This document shows, piece by piece, positions 26,841 through 35,142 of a DNA stretch of 64,000 bases (position 1 is its first letter; each line of letters begins with the position of its first letter). The DNA lies in NCBI GenBank assembly GCA_013140605.1, contig JABFSL010000022.1, positions 1-64,000 on the forward strand, given 5' to 3'. Source of the stretch: Anaerolineales bacterium. GTDB lineage: Bacteria > Chloroflexota > Anaerolineae > Anaerolineales > Villigracilaceae. The translations under genes and the position numbers were made by a program. The notes beneath the pieces were generated by a model. That model ran no database searches and had not been told where the DNA came from. It saw only the letters and a program-made list of their open reading frames with translations.

Positions 26841-27752
26841 TTATTCTGCTTTCTTGATGGCGTGCCCACCGAATTGATTTCGCAATGCGGCCAGCATACG
26901 TGCGGGATAATTCTCCTCGTCACGGCTGGCGAAGCGCATTTGAAGCGCGAGGGTAATGATCGGTGCGGGAACGTCGAGGTCGATCGATTCAAAGACCGTC
27001 CAGCGACCCTCGCCAGAATCTGCCACCCAGGGTTTGACATCTTTCAATTCGGTATCTTCGTCGAGGGCGTTGGCGGCGAGGTCAAGCAGCCACGAGCGGA
27101 CAACGCTGCCGTTTTGCCAGATGTGTGAGATCTGTGAGAGATCCATGCCAAATTCTTTTTTAGCCTTCAAAATACCAAAACCTTCGGCGAAGGCTTGCAT
27201 CATGCCGTATTCGATTCCATTATGAACCATCTTCACGTAATGACCTGCTCCATGTGGGCCGACACGTCCCCAGCCGAGGTCTTTGCCTGGGGCCAGTGTT
27301 TCAAAGATGGGGCGCAGCTTTTCGGTAATTTCAAGTTTTCCGCCGATCATTAAACTGTAGCCTTCGGTGAGTCCCCAAATGCCGCCGCTGGTTCCGCAAT
27401 CCACAAAGTCAATGCCTTTGGCTTCGAGCATGGCCGCATGTGCAACTGTCTCTTTGTAATTGGAGTTTCCGCCGTCAATGATAATGTCGCCTTTGTTTAA
27501 TAAGGACGCGGCCTTTTCAATTGTTTCGGTGGTTGTCTTGCCGGAAGGAACCATCACCCAAACAACTTTTGGTGACGAAGTTAATTTGCCAACTGCTTCC
27601 TCCAAAGAGGATGCGCCTTCCGCGCCATTTGCGATGGCCGCTTCCACACTTTCTTTTGTGCGGGCGTATCCAACCACTTTATGGCCGCCGCGCACGAGGC
27701 GGGTCGCCATATTCAATCCCATTTTTCCCAAACCGATCAATGCTAATTCCAT
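26841..27752 (-). CDS. gnd: 6-phosphogluconate dehydrogenase, decarboxylating (short GntZ/YqeC type)
   Basis: Converts 6-phosphogluconate to ribulose-5-phosphate and CO2 with NAD(P) reduction. At 303 residues it is the short form of the family. Visible motifs: Rossmann GLGKMGLNMATRLV, IIDGGNSNYKE, the substrate signature DCGTSGGIWGLTEGYSLMIGG, and catalytic KMVHNGIEYGMMQAFAEG. AAAGGAG lies before the ATG; the longer in-frame extension upstream is repeat DNA. It sits between pgl and zwf on the same strand. Confidence 0.95.
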   Translation of the reverse strand: MELALIGLGKMGLNMATRLVRGGHKVVGYARTKESVEAAIANGAEGASSLEEAVGKLTSSPKVVWVMVPSGKTTTETIEKAASLLNKGDIIIDGGNSNYKETVAHAAMLEAKGIDFVDCGTSGGIWGLTEGYSLMIGGKLEITEKLRPIFETLAPGKDLGWGRVGPHGAGHYVKMVHNGIEYGMMQAFAEGFGILKAKKEFGMDLSQISHIWQNGSVVRSWLLDLAANALDEDTELKDVKPWVADSGEGRWTVFESIDLDVPAPIITLALQMRFASRDEENYPARMLAALRNQFGGHAIKKAE

Positions 27753-27777
27753 TTGTAAAACTCCTTTGGTGTGATAT

Positions 27778-27897
27778 GTCATTGCGAGGAGGGCGCTTTC
27801 CCCGACGAAGCAATCTCTCACAAAATCGAAGGATTGCTTCGGGCAAGAACACACCTGCCCTGGCGGGCGGTGCAAGGGAGAGGGCCCTCGCAATGAC
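27778..27897. repeat. 120-bp element with perfect 12-bp terminal inverted repeats
   Basis: Begins GTCATTGCGAGG and ends CCTCGCAATGAC. Internal GAAGCAATCTC and GATTGCTTCG form a second inverted pair. Lies between pgl and gnd. Same family as 10676-10823. Confidence 0.7.
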
Positions 27898-27905
27898 GAA
27901 ATTGA

Positions 27906-28625
27906 TTACAAAAAGCTCGCGGCTTCCTCATCCATGAGCCAGATTAAATTCCCATCTATTGGCGCGATTCGCTGGGCGGGAAGTTCCGCAGGCATATAGT
28001 TGTCGCTTAATACCCTACTTAAAGTTACGGCCTTGACCCTGCCAGTTACCAAAAATAGTACATTTCTACTACTGTTTAACACGTTCTGCGTCAAAGTTAC
28101 CCGGTTGGCTGGTCGTCCCTGATAATTTGCGGTCACAGCGAGTGTAGGCGAATCCACATCCACAGGTGAGCCTGGGAACAGGGAGGCCGTATGTCCGTCG
28201 TCACCCATGCCGAGTAATGTCAGATCAAAGCGCGGCCAATCGAGTGGCGGTTCGGCGAAGGCTTTCAAAGTGCGGGCATACTCTTTCGAGGCAGAATCAG
28301 GTTCCAGTTCCGACAAGACACGATGAATGTTTTCGTTGGGAATATTGATCCTGTCAAAGAAAACTTTTTTGGTTTGTCCATAACTGTTGCCTGAGTCGTC
28401 CACGGGCACGCAGCGTTCGTCTCCCCAAAAAAAATGGACAAGCGACCAATCAACTTCATTTTGAAATTGATTTCCCAATAATTCATAAAGCCGCATGGGT
28501 GTGCTTCCGCCCGAAAGTGAGACCAAAAAACGCCCCCGTTCTTCAATTGATTTATTTGCGATCTCAATAAATGAACGTGCCGCGTACTGACTTAATTCGC
28601 TGATGTCTTTATATTTTTTGATCAT
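27906..28625 (-). CDS. pgl: 6-phosphogluconolactonase
   Basis: Hydrolyses 6-phosphogluconolactone, bridging zwf and gnd. The 239 residues fit the DevB/Pgl family: FLVSLSGGSTPMRLYELLG near the start, VHFFWGDERCVPVDDSGNSYGQ, LLGMGDDGHTASLFPGS with the catalytic His, and RVTLTQNVLNSSRNVLFLVTG. MIKKYKDISEL was chosen as start; in-frame codons upstream run through the divergent promoter region. First gene of the pathway block; a repeat element separates it from gnd. Confidence 0.93.
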   Translation of the reverse strand: MIKKYKDISELSQYAARSFIEIANKSIEERGRFLVSLSGGSTPMRLYELLGNQFQNEVDWSLVHFFWGDERCVPVDDSGNSYGQTKKVFFDRINIPNENIHRVLSELEPDSASKEYARTLKAFAEPPLDWPRFDLTLLGMGDDGHTASLFPGSPVDVDSPTLAVTANYQGRPANRVTLTQNVLNSSRNVLFLVTGRVKAVTLSRVLSDNYMPAELPAQRIAPIDGNLIWLMDEEAASFL

Positions 28626-28668
28626 TTCGTCTTGCAGATTGTATCCTACATGAGCTAGAATTTGACAG

Positions 28669-29520
28669 ATGACTAAGATAAATCTAATGAAACTGCAATC
28701 GCATCGCAAGCGGACCTTTGGCCTGCCTCCCGCTAAAAGGCTTTCATCTCCAGCCCAGGCATTGACCTTCGTCAACAAACGCGGCTTCACGTACTTTTGG
28801 CCCATCAAGGGTATTGACCTGCCCTCACTGTGGACGGCTGTCGCTGGCGACAGACCCGTGGCCGATAAACACGATGACCCGGGTCACATCACATGGGGCT
28901 GGAAGGATGGCGCGCTCGATAAAAAGATATGGTATTACGGCAAAATATTACGCGGCAAAGCAACGATGATCTCTTTGGAGATCGCTCCTTATTTTTATGC
29001 GCTCTCTGAAAATTATGGGTCGCCCGAAGAAGATTATCTCATCGCATATCAAGAGGGACGATTAACTCAGGCCTCGAAACAAGTCTATGAGACCTTGCTC
29101 GATAATGGCGCATTGAACACTTTGGACTTGCGCAAGAAAGCAAAATTATCCAACGCAAAAGATTCTGAATTCAATAAAGCATTGGAACAACTGCAGCGAG
29201 ATTTCAAGGTTTTGCCTGTCGGCGTGGCGCAGGCAGGTGCATGGAATTATTCTCACATCTACGAAATTGTTACCCGCCATTATCCCGATCTTTCGGAACA
29301 GGCGCGAATTATCAAAGAATCACAGGCGCGTGCAAAATTGCTGGAATTATATTTTGACATGGTTGGCGCGGCACAGCTCCGTGATGTGAATAAGTTGTTC
29401 GGCTGGGGAAATGAAGTGCTGAAGAAGGCGGTGAATAAGTTAATGGAGAATGGAGTTTTGAATATGGCGGAACATCCCAAACTAGCAGGGGAGTGGGTTG
29501 CGATAAAAGCTGTTTTGTAA
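28669..29520 (+). CDS. winged-helix protein resembling AlkZ-type DNA glycosylases
   Basis: A 283-residue soluble protein divergent from pgl. It has ALTFVNKRGFTYFWPIKGIDLPSLWTAVAG near the start, HDDPGHITWGWKDG, and two helical winged-helix-like regions (LLDNGALNTLDLRKKAKLS; LFGWGNEVLKKAVNKLMENG) separated by a long helix. The pattern recalls the AlkZ/YcaQ group of winged-helix DNA glycosylases that remove bulky or crosslinked bases, but I cannot place a catalytic Q-x-Q pair with confidence. MTKINL is the first in-frame ATG; a second follows six codons later. Confidence 0.65.
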   Translation: MTKINLMKLQSHRKRTFGLPPAKRLSSPAQALTFVNKRGFTYFWPIKGIDLPSLWTAVAGDRPVADKHDDPGHITWGWKDGALDKKIWYYGKILRGKATMISLEIAPYFYALSENYGSPEEDYLIAYQEGRLTQASKQVYETLLDNGALNTLDLRKKAKLSNAKDSEFNKALEQLQRDFKVLPVGVAQAGAWNYSHIYEIVTRHYPDLSEQARIIKESQARAKLLELYFDMVGAAQLRDVNKLFGWGNEVLKKAVNKLMENGVLNMAEHPKLAGEWVAIKAVL

Positions 29521-29523
29521 TTT

Positions 29524-29555
29524 GTAGGTCACGCTTAAAGCGTGACCTTTTTATT
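29524..29555 (+). terminator. terminator formed by a GGTCACGCTT palindrome
   Basis: GGTCACGCTT and AAGCGTGACC pair, followed by TTTTT. Twenty-three bases of it (29524-29546) recur exactly inside a glycosyltransferase gene at 36609-36631, so a dispersed repeat serves here as terminator. Confidence 0.75.
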
Positions 29556-29560
29556 TCCCC

Positions 29561-29600
29561 TTGACAAAAATAAATACACGCTGTATATTTACACTGTAAA
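29561..29600 (+). promoter_or_regulatory. promoter and operator of the TetR gene
   Basis: TTGACA (29561-29566), a 17-bp spacer and TATATT (29584-29589) form a near-consensus sigma-70-type promoter. The perfect palindrome TTTACA-C-TGTAAA (29588-29600) overlaps the end of the -10 and the start site, as expected for TetR autoregulation. Confidence 0.7.
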
Positions 29601-29617
29601 GTAAATTAGGAGAAGAA

Positions 29618-30301
29618 ATGGTCAGACCGACACTCAAAAAACAAATTCCCAATTTGCAGGAAGCCATCAAGGAAACGGCATGGAAACAGATCGCCGAGAT
29701 GGGCGCAGCGACCCTTTCCTTGCGCTCCATTGCCCGTGAATTGGGCATTACCGCGCCCGCCATCTATAACTACCATCCTGATCGCGATGCGCTTGTCACA
29801 GCCCTAATTGTGGACGCATACACTTCGCTGGGTGAGTCTCAACAGGCCGCGATTGATGCTCTGCCTACTAACGACAACAAGACGCGTCTTTCCGCGCTTG
29901 GATTGGCTTATCGTGAGTGGGCAATCACTTATCCCCAAAGGTATCTGCTCATCTTCGGCACGCCAATTCCAAACTATGTGGCTCCCGCGAATATCACCAT
30001 GCCCGCCGCAGCCTGCGCCATTATCCCATTGACAATTACTTTGCAGGCTTTGTATTCGGGTAGACAGTTGAAATTGGAGCGCTTGTCTCCTCTCACACGC
30101 GAGCTTGAGTCCATGCTTGAAGCGTGGAAAAATTACGGAGGCAATGCCGATGTTGAAGTGTTGTATCTGACCGCCGTCATCTGGAGCCGTGTGCATGGAT
30201 TGGTCATGCTCGAAATTGGTCATCACGTCCCGCCAGTCATTACCGATTTTGGCGAACTCTTCCGCCGCGAAATTGAAAACATCCTAATTCAATACCTGTA
30301 A
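29618..30301 (+). CDS. TetR/AcrR-family transcriptional regulator
   Basis: A 227-residue repressor-type protein. The N-terminal HTH spans about residues 10-57 (AWKQIAEMGAATLSLRSIARELGITAPAIYNYHPDRDAL), and the C-terminal ligand domain resembles the WHG-type TetR_C group (LGLAYREWAITYPQRYLLIFGTPIPNY). AGGAGA precedes the ATG. It heads a set of flavin and redox genes on the same strand and probably represses itself and them through the palindromes at 29588-29600 and 30335-30351. Confidence 0.9.
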   Translation: MVRPTLKKQIPNLQEAIKETAWKQIAEMGAATLSLRSIARELGITAPAIYNYHPDRDALVTALIVDAYTSLGESQQAAIDALPTNDNKTRLSALGLAYREWAITYPQRYLLIFGTPIPNYVAPANITMPAAACAIIPLTITLQALYSGRQLKLERLSPLTRELESMLEAWKNYGGNADVEVLYLTAVIWSRVHGLVMLEIGHHVPPVITDFGELFRREIENILIQYL

Positions 30302-30334
30302 TATCAATATCGTTATCCAACTAATTCAACCCAG

Positions 30335-30351
30335 GTGATGTGACACATCAC
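30335..30351 (+). promoter_or_regulatory. 17-nt perfect palindrome upstream of the flavodoxin-like gene
   Basis: GTGATGTG-A-CACATCAC, flanked by CCAG and CTGG, lies 37 nt before the next start. A regulator dimer site or a hairpin are both possible. It differs from the TetR palindrome at 29588, so the binder may be another protein. Confidence 0.5.
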
Positions 30352-30387
30352 ATCTGGTGCTCAAATGCTGCAAAAATAAGGTGAAAT

Positions 30388-31668
30388 ATGAAAACTCTCA
30401 TTCTCGATGGTTCTCAAACAAACGACCCAACTTCTGAAAAAATTAAGTCATCATTGCGAACTCAAATTCCAAACGCAGAGACTCTCGTTTTGTGCGAGCA
30501 AAAGATAGGCAACTGTGCGGGAGATTTCTTTTGCTGGGTGCGCAGCCCTGGCGTATGCAATACAAATGATGACAACCGCATCATCGCCGAAAAGATCATG
30601 CATAGCGATCTGGTTATCTACCTCACACCTGTTACCTTCGGCGGATATTCCTCCGCGCTCAAACGTATGGTGGATCATCAGATCCAAAATATTACGCCAT
30701 TCTTTACCACCATAGACGGCGAGATCCATCATCAACCGCGCTATAAAAACTATCCCGACGTCCTCACTATCGGGTGGATGGACCAACCCGACGCGCAGTC
30801 TGAAGCGGTCTTTCGTCAGCTTGTTCACCGCAACGCCATCAACATGTACGCGTCCACTTCTGTCAGCGGATTGGTGAATCGCGAATCAAATTTGGATGAA
30901 CAGATTCAAAGCTGGCTGAATGAAATAAAGAACGCTTCATCCTCCCCTGTGCCTGCTCTTTCCAAAACAGGAATTTCCTGCGCTGATGCAACTCCCGTCC
31001 GCCGCGCGGTTTTGCTTGTGGGAAGTCCGCGCACCAGGAAAAGCACATCGGCTTCTCTGGGCGGCTACTTGATGGAGCAATTGAATTCACGCGGCGTTGA
31101 AACGGAAACCATTCAAATTTACACCTCATTCAATTCCGCAGAACGCACTTGTCTTACACTCGAAAAACTCGACCAAACCGACCTGGTCGTGCTGGCTTTC
31201 CCTTTGTATGTAGATAGCCTGCCCGCGCCCGTCATCGCCGCGCTTGAAAAAATTGCCGCACATCGTGCAACGGTGAAAGTTGAACAGCGTTTTGCTGCCA
31301 TTGCAAATTGCGGTTTCCCTGAGGCCAGTCACAACGACACCGCTCTCGCCATCTGTGAACAATTCGCGCACGAGACGGGCATGGTCTGGCTCGATGCTTT
31401 GGCGCTTGGCGGCGGTCAGGGACTTGTAGGCGGCGTGCCGCTTAAAGATATGGATGGCCGCGCCATTCCACTCAAAAAGAGTCTCGAACTGGCTGCCGCA
31501 TCGCTTGCGCTTGGAATTCCAATTCCGCAACAGGCACGAGACATCATTGAAAAGCCTTTCATCCCCAACTGGATGTACAAATTGTTTGGTGGTATCGGCT
31601 GGCGACAACAAGCCAAACAATATGGCGCGGATAAGATCTTGAGAAGAAGACCTTATTTTTCTGATTAG
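30388..31668 (+). CDS. tandem flavodoxin-like (NADPH-dependent FMN reductase type) fusion protein
   Basis: A 426-residue protein made of two flavodoxin-fold halves. The first starts MKTLILDGSQ, with CAGDFFCWVRSPGVC, SDLVIYLTPVTFGGYSSALKRMVD. The second starts at about residue 210, RRAVLLVGSPRTRKSTSASLGGYL, with TDLVVLAFPLYVDSLPAPVI and an FMN-loop-like ANCGFPEASHN. The C-terminus is amphipathic (FIPNWMYKLFGGIGWRQQAKQYG) and may touch the membrane. Flavodoxin-like oxidoreductases use FMN to reduce quinones or iron centres. AAGGTG lies upstream. It follows the TetR gene and is 12 nt before the next gene. Confidence 0.85.
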   Translation: MKTLILDGSQTNDPTSEKIKSSLRTQIPNAETLVLCEQKIGNCAGDFFCWVRSPGVCNTNDDNRIIAEKIMHSDLVIYLTPVTFGGYSSALKRMVDHQIQNITPFFTTIDGEIHHQPRYKNYPDVLTIGWMDQPDAQSEAVFRQLVHRNAINMYASTSVSGLVNRESNLDEQIQSWLNEIKNASSSPVPALSKTGISCADATPVRRAVLLVGSPRTRKSTSASLGGYLMEQLNSRGVETETIQIYTSFNSAERTCLTLEKLDQTDLVVLAFPLYVDSLPAPVIAALEKIAAHRATVKVEQRFAAIANCGFPEASHNDTALAICEQFAHETGMVWLDALALGGGQGLVGGVPLKDMDGRAIPLKKSLELAAASLALGIPIPQQARDIIEKPFIPNWMYKLFGGIGWRQQAKQYGADKILRRRPYFSD

Positions 31669-31680
31669 GAGAAAATACTC

Positions 31681-32169
31681 ATGACTAAAATATTTAATGG
31701 AAGATTTACCGCGAAAACTGAAGAACCCTTTGTTGTGTTTTTGATCGGAATGCGAATCAACAAATGGTGGCGTCTTGATAAATGGCTCCCAGTTGCGTCG
31801 GCAATGGGGCCAATGATGCAGATTTTATTTGCCAATCCCGAAAAAGGATTCTTGCACGCGGAATTTTTCTGGAATTTCAGCGGCCCAGTCATCATTCAAT
31901 ATTGGCGTTCGTTTGAAGATCTTGAAAATTTTGCCCGCAACCCTTCCGCTCCGCATCTTGAGCCGTGGAAAAAATTCAATCAAGCCATAGGCGCGGATGG
32001 AATTGTGGGCATCTGGCATGAAACGTATACCGTGAATCCGAATCAGTTTGAATGTGTCTATGGCAATATGCCGCGCTTTGGTCTCGCCGCCGCAGTGGAA
32101 CATGTGCAGGCGATTGGAAAAAGGGAAACTGCCCGCTCAAGGCTTTCATCGAATTCAGCAGAATTATGA
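31681..32169 (+). CDS. DUF4188-family protein (monooxygenase-like fold)
   Basis: A 162-residue cytosolic protein. Conserved features are FVVFLIGMRINKWWRLDKWLPVA, MMQILFANPEKGFL, IIQYWRSFEDLENFAR and WHETYTV, typical of DUF4188, a dimeric alpha/beta-barrel group related to antibiotic-biosynthesis monooxygenases and haem-degrading enzymes. Catalysis is undemonstrated for the group. GGAG precedes the ATG by the right distance. It is the third gene of the TetR-linked operon. Confidence 0.8.
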   Translation: MTKIFNGRFTAKTEEPFVVFLIGMRINKWWRLDKWLPVASAMGPMMQILFANPEKGFLHAEFFWNFSGPVIIQYWRSFEDLENFARNPSAPHLEPWKKFNQAIGADGIVGIWHETYTVNPNQFECVYGNMPRFGLAAAVEHVQAIGKRETARSRLSSNSAEL

Positions 32170-32231
32170 GTTGGCTTTTTATCGAAAACCAAACAGATTA
32201 AATCATAACCACAACCAAAAGGAACATCATC

Positions 32232-33170
32232 ATGTCACAAAATGAATTGCACGTAATTTTCGGCACTGGCGCACTCGCCAAATGGACAGCCCGTGAGTTG
32301 GTCAAATTGGGCAAACCTGTCCGCATGGTCAGCCATTCTGGCAAAATGGATTCCCGCATCCCCGCTGAAGTTGAAGTTGTCAAAGGCGATGCTTATGATG
32401 TAAAGCGCAATATCGAAGTAACCAAAGGCGCAGAGTCAGTTTATCAATGTGCCCAACCTCAATATCACGAGTGGGCTGAGAAATTCCCGCCCATGCAAAA
32501 GGCGATCCTTGATGCGGTTGCAGTCAATGGCGCAAAGTTCATCGTCGGCGATAATCTCTACATGTATGGCGATACGAACGGTCAGCCCATCCGTGAGGAT
32601 ATGCCTTACCAACCGCATACCAAAAAAGGAAAGGTGAGAGGCGAGATGGCAACTGCCGTCCTGGAAGCGCATCGCGCTGGCAGAATCCGCGCTGCGATTG
32701 GGCGTGCTTCCAATTTCTTCGGGCCAGATGATACTGCTGTGACTTCCTATGCCATTCGCCCCGCGCTTGCAGGCAAGTCTGTCAACTTGCTTGGCAGGAC
32801 AGACCAGCCGCATACTTTTTCTTATATTGCAGATTTCGGTAGGTTGCTGGCAACTCTCGGCACGCGCGAAGACACCCTCGGGCAAATCTGGTTCACGCCA
32901 TCTCCCGCACCTGTCACTCAGGTTGAGTTGATCAAACTCATGGAAGATGAACTTGGTCACAAAGTCAAATTCATGGCCGCAGGAAAAATGATGATGAGCT
33001 TCCTCGGCTTGTTTATCCCAGCCATGCGTGAATCAGTGGAAATGCTTTATGAATGGGACAAACCTTTCATCATGGATTCAAGCAAAGCTCAGAAAGCCTT
33101 TGGCTTGCAGCCGACTTCATTGAAGGATGCTATGCACGCCACCATTGAATGGTGCAAAATCCAAAATTAA
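32232..33170 (+). CDS. NAD(P)-binding epimerase/NmrA-like dehydrogenase
   Basis: A 312-residue extended/atypical SDR. The N-terminal nucleotide site is VIFGTGALAKWTARELVKLG (GTGxxA variant of GxxGxxG). Later come VEVVKGDAYDVKRN, NGAKFIVGDNLYMYG with a Tyr in the position of the SDR active-site region, and a C-terminal helical part. AAAGGA precedes the start. Family members reduce or epimerise sugars or sense NADP; the substrate is unknown. A decayed copy of its C-terminus lies about 215 nt downstream, showing a past tandem duplication. Confidence 0.88.
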   Translation: MSQNELHVIFGTGALAKWTARELVKLGKPVRMVSHSGKMDSRIPAEVEVVKGDAYDVKRNIEVTKGAESVYQCAQPQYHEWAEKFPPMQKAILDAVAVNGAKFIVGDNLYMYGDTNGQPIREDMPYQPHTKKGKVRGEMATAVLEAHRAGRIRAAIGRASNFFGPDDTAVTSYAIRPALAGKSVNLLGRTDQPHTFSYIADFGRLLATLGTREDTLGQIWFTPSPAPVTQVELIKLMEDELGHKVKFMAAGKMMMSFLGLFIPAMRESVEMLYEWDKPFIMDSSKAQKAFGLQPTSLKDAMHATIEWCKIQN

Positions 33171-33199
33171 AATTCACTACCGTACAAAACGGAATGATT

Positions 33200-33374
33200 T
33201 TGTCACACCACACTGGCGGCGCAAGCGTTGCGAGGGCGTTCTCCATGGCACCGCCCGCCACATCGGCTTCGCTTCGCGACGCGATGCGAAGGGCAGGTGT
33301 GTTTTTGCCCGACACTTGCGCCGCGCGCCAGTGCGGTGAGCAATCTCAGACTACAGGGAGATTGCTTCGCCGCC
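33200..33374. repeat. repeat element of the TTGCGAGG family between a gene and its decayed duplicate
   Basis: Contains GCGTTGCGAGGGCG, GGCACCGCCCGCCAC, CTTCGCTTCGCGAC, GAGCAATCTCAG and GAGATTGCTTCG, the same building blocks as 10676-10823 and 27778-27897. It ends inside the remnant gene, suggesting insertion or rearrangement removed the remnant's 5' part. Borders are approximate. Confidence 0.55.
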
Positions 33375-33384
33375 TAAGAACAAG

Positions 33385-33561
33385 ATCGGCGGCTTGTTCA
33401 TCTCCGATGCTAAAAAGTCCGTTGAAATGATGTATGAATTTGAAAAACCGTTCATCGTGGACTCCGGAAAATTTGAAACGACATTTGGTATGAAAGCCAC
33501 GCCGATGAAGGAAGCCATCAAAGAGACCGTGGCATGGTACAAGGGCCACCCTCGCGAGTAA
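33385..33561 (+). pseudogene. C-terminal remnant of a second NmrA-like dehydrogenase
   Basis: About 58 codons, open to a TAA stop, read IGGLFISDAKKSVEMMYEFE, then KPFIVDSGKFETTFGMKATP and MKEAIKETVAWYKGHPRE. This lines up with the end of the intact upstream gene (LGLFIPAMRESVEMLYEWDK, PFIMDSSKAQKAFGLQPTSL, KDAMHATIEW). No start codon or N-terminal Rossmann part is present; a repeat element occupies that place. It is a truncated tandem paralogue, not expected to be functional. Confidence 0.8.
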
Positions 33562-33602
33562 TAATCAAATTTGTTGAAACTGCATTATCAAGGAAACTAT
33601 TA

Positions 33603-34172
33603 ATGAAAATCATAAAATTTATTCAAAAGACCTCAACCGGAAAGAATGTCGCCGTGTTATTTTCAATGAATATGGCTTTTTATTTGGCAATTCTTTTCTA
33701 CTCGATACCACTGGTGCTTAAATCTGCTCCAGACATGAAACTGTTTGATGTTTCTCCCGCCGGATATACAACGGAATATGCAATCTCCCTGTTGAATGCC
33801 ATTGGTCCTGAAGGGCGAAATTTATATCAGTCTTTGCAGTTACCTTTGGATTTTATCTATCCGGGCTTGTTTATTGTCTCGTATCCATTATTGTTTGCAT
33901 GGCTGCTAAAAAAGAACCATGACTTACAGTCAAAAGTGTATTATGTACTATACCTTCCGATCCTCGCCGGTTTGTTCGACTATGTGGAAAATGTCCTTGT
34001 CGTACTGATGTTGAAAACCTATCCTGATCTTGACGCGAGCCTTGTTGCTGTTGCCAGTTTTGCCACTGTGACAAAGAGTATCTTGGCTTCGATTTTCTTT
34101 ACATTGCTTATACTGGGCATTCTTCAAGTTGTGTGGAAGTCCTTATTTAACAAGCAGGCTGTGCGGTCGTAG
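33603..34172 (+). CDS. four-helix integral membrane protein of unknown function
   Basis: A 189-residue protein with hydrophobic helices near residues 18-38 (VAVLFSMNMAFYLAILFYSI), 85-105, 115-140 and 155-178. Polar loops contain DVSPAGYTTEYAISLLNAIG and DYVENVLVVLMLKTYPDL. I recognise no catalytic motif or family. It follows the dehydrogenase remnant on the same strand and may be the last gene of the TetR-linked set. The chosen start MKIIKFIQKT is preceded by AAGGAA; an upstream in-frame start lies inside the remnant. Confidence 0.75.
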   Translation: MKIIKFIQKTSTGKNVAVLFSMNMAFYLAILFYSIPLVLKSAPDMKLFDVSPAGYTTEYAISLLNAIGPEGRNLYQSLQLPLDFIYPGLFIVSYPLLFAWLLKKNHDLQSKVYYVLYLPILAGLFDYVENVLVVLMLKTYPDLDASLVAVASFATVTKSILASIFFTLLILGILQVVWKSLFNKQAVRS

Positions 34173-34227
34173 CATTTCATTTGAATGAAAAGTAAAATCG
34201 GGTAGACTCAATCCGAAAGGAGCTGCC

Positions 34228-35142
34228 ATGTTGGAAGTTGCGATCATGCTTGAAGGACAAAATGGCCTGACCTGGCCCCGTTGGCAAAAGATCGTCCACC
34301 TTGTGGAAGAGTTGGGGTTTGTCGGCCTGTATCGTTCCGACCACTTTACCAACATGAATCCGCCTGATAAAGACTCGCTTGAGCTGTGGGTCTCGCTGAC
34401 CTGGCTGGCCTGCAATACCAGCCGCATCGAGTTTGGCCCACTTGTTACGCCGTTTTCGTTCCGTCACCCTGCGCTCACAGCCCGTATGGCGTCCGCAGTG
34501 GATGACCTCTCCAACGGACGCCTGACTCTTGGTCTCGGCGCGGGCTGGCAGGAACGAGAACATAATCTTTTCGGTTTTGACCTGCTGGACATATCAGCCC
34601 GTTTTGACCGTTTGGAAGAAGGCTTGCAAATTGTGATCCAGCTTTTGAAACATGATTCGCCTGTTTCGTTCAGTGGAAAATATTTCAACCTTCGCGAAGC
34701 AACCATGCTTCCTCGTCCGCAGCGCTCGGGCGGACCTCGCATTCTGATTGGCGGCGTCGGGCAGAATCGCACTCCAAATCTGGTCGCCCGTTACGCGGAT
34801 GAATGGAACTCGATCTTTCTAACACCTGAAAAATTCAAAGAACTAAATACGAATTTGGATCAGCATCTTGAACAGGAAAAGCGCGACCCCAGGTCTGTTC
34901 GGCGCTCCATGATGACGGGTTGCATATTCGCCGCCAGCGATTCCGGGCTTCAGCAAAAATTAGAATCGCGTGGGCGCACTCTCGATCAACTGCATCAACA
35001 GGGAATTGTGGCGGGCAGTCCAAGCGCCGTCAAAGAGCAATTGCACGAACTCGAGTCAAGCGGACTTCAACGTATCATGCTGCAATGGCTTGATCTGGAT
35101 GATCTCGCGGGTTTGGAAGCGCTCGCGAAGGCCGTGCTTTAG
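34228..35142 (+). CDS. luciferase-like (LLM class) flavin- or F420-dependent oxidoreductase
   Basis: A 304-residue TIM-barrel oxidoreductase. Family markers: LVEELGFVGLYRSDHF, RIEFGPLVTPFSFRHPALTARMASAVDDLSNGRLTLGLGAGW, FDRLEEGLQIV, and PRILIGGVGQNRTPNLVARYADEWN. These enzymes use FMNH2 or F420 to oxidise or reduce small molecules; the cofactor cannot be decided from sequence here. AAAGGAGCT precedes the ATG. Its TAG stop overlaps the stop codon of the convergent glycosyltransferase gene by two bases, so no terminator space exists between them. Confidence 0.9.
   Translation: MLEVAIMLEGQNGLTWPRWQKIVHLVEELGFVGLYRSDHFTNMNPPDKDSLELWVSLTWLACNTSRIEFGPLVTPFSFRHPALTARMASAVDDLSNGRLTLGLGAGWQEREHNLFGFDLLDISARFDRLEEGLQIVIQLLKHDSPVSFSGKYFNLREATMLPRPQRSGGPRILIGGVGQNRTPNLVARYADEWNSIFLTPEKFKELNTNLDQHLEQEKRDPRSVRRSMMTGCIFAASDSGLQQKLESRGRTLDQLHQQGIVAGSPSAVKEQLHELESSGLQRIMLQWLDLDDLAGLEALAKAVL

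Noticed and set aside
33149-33430. A 93-codon open frame over the repeat element after the NmrA-like gene.
   Set aside because: It is made of repeat DNA, has no protein-like composition, and overlaps the homologous remnant in another frame.
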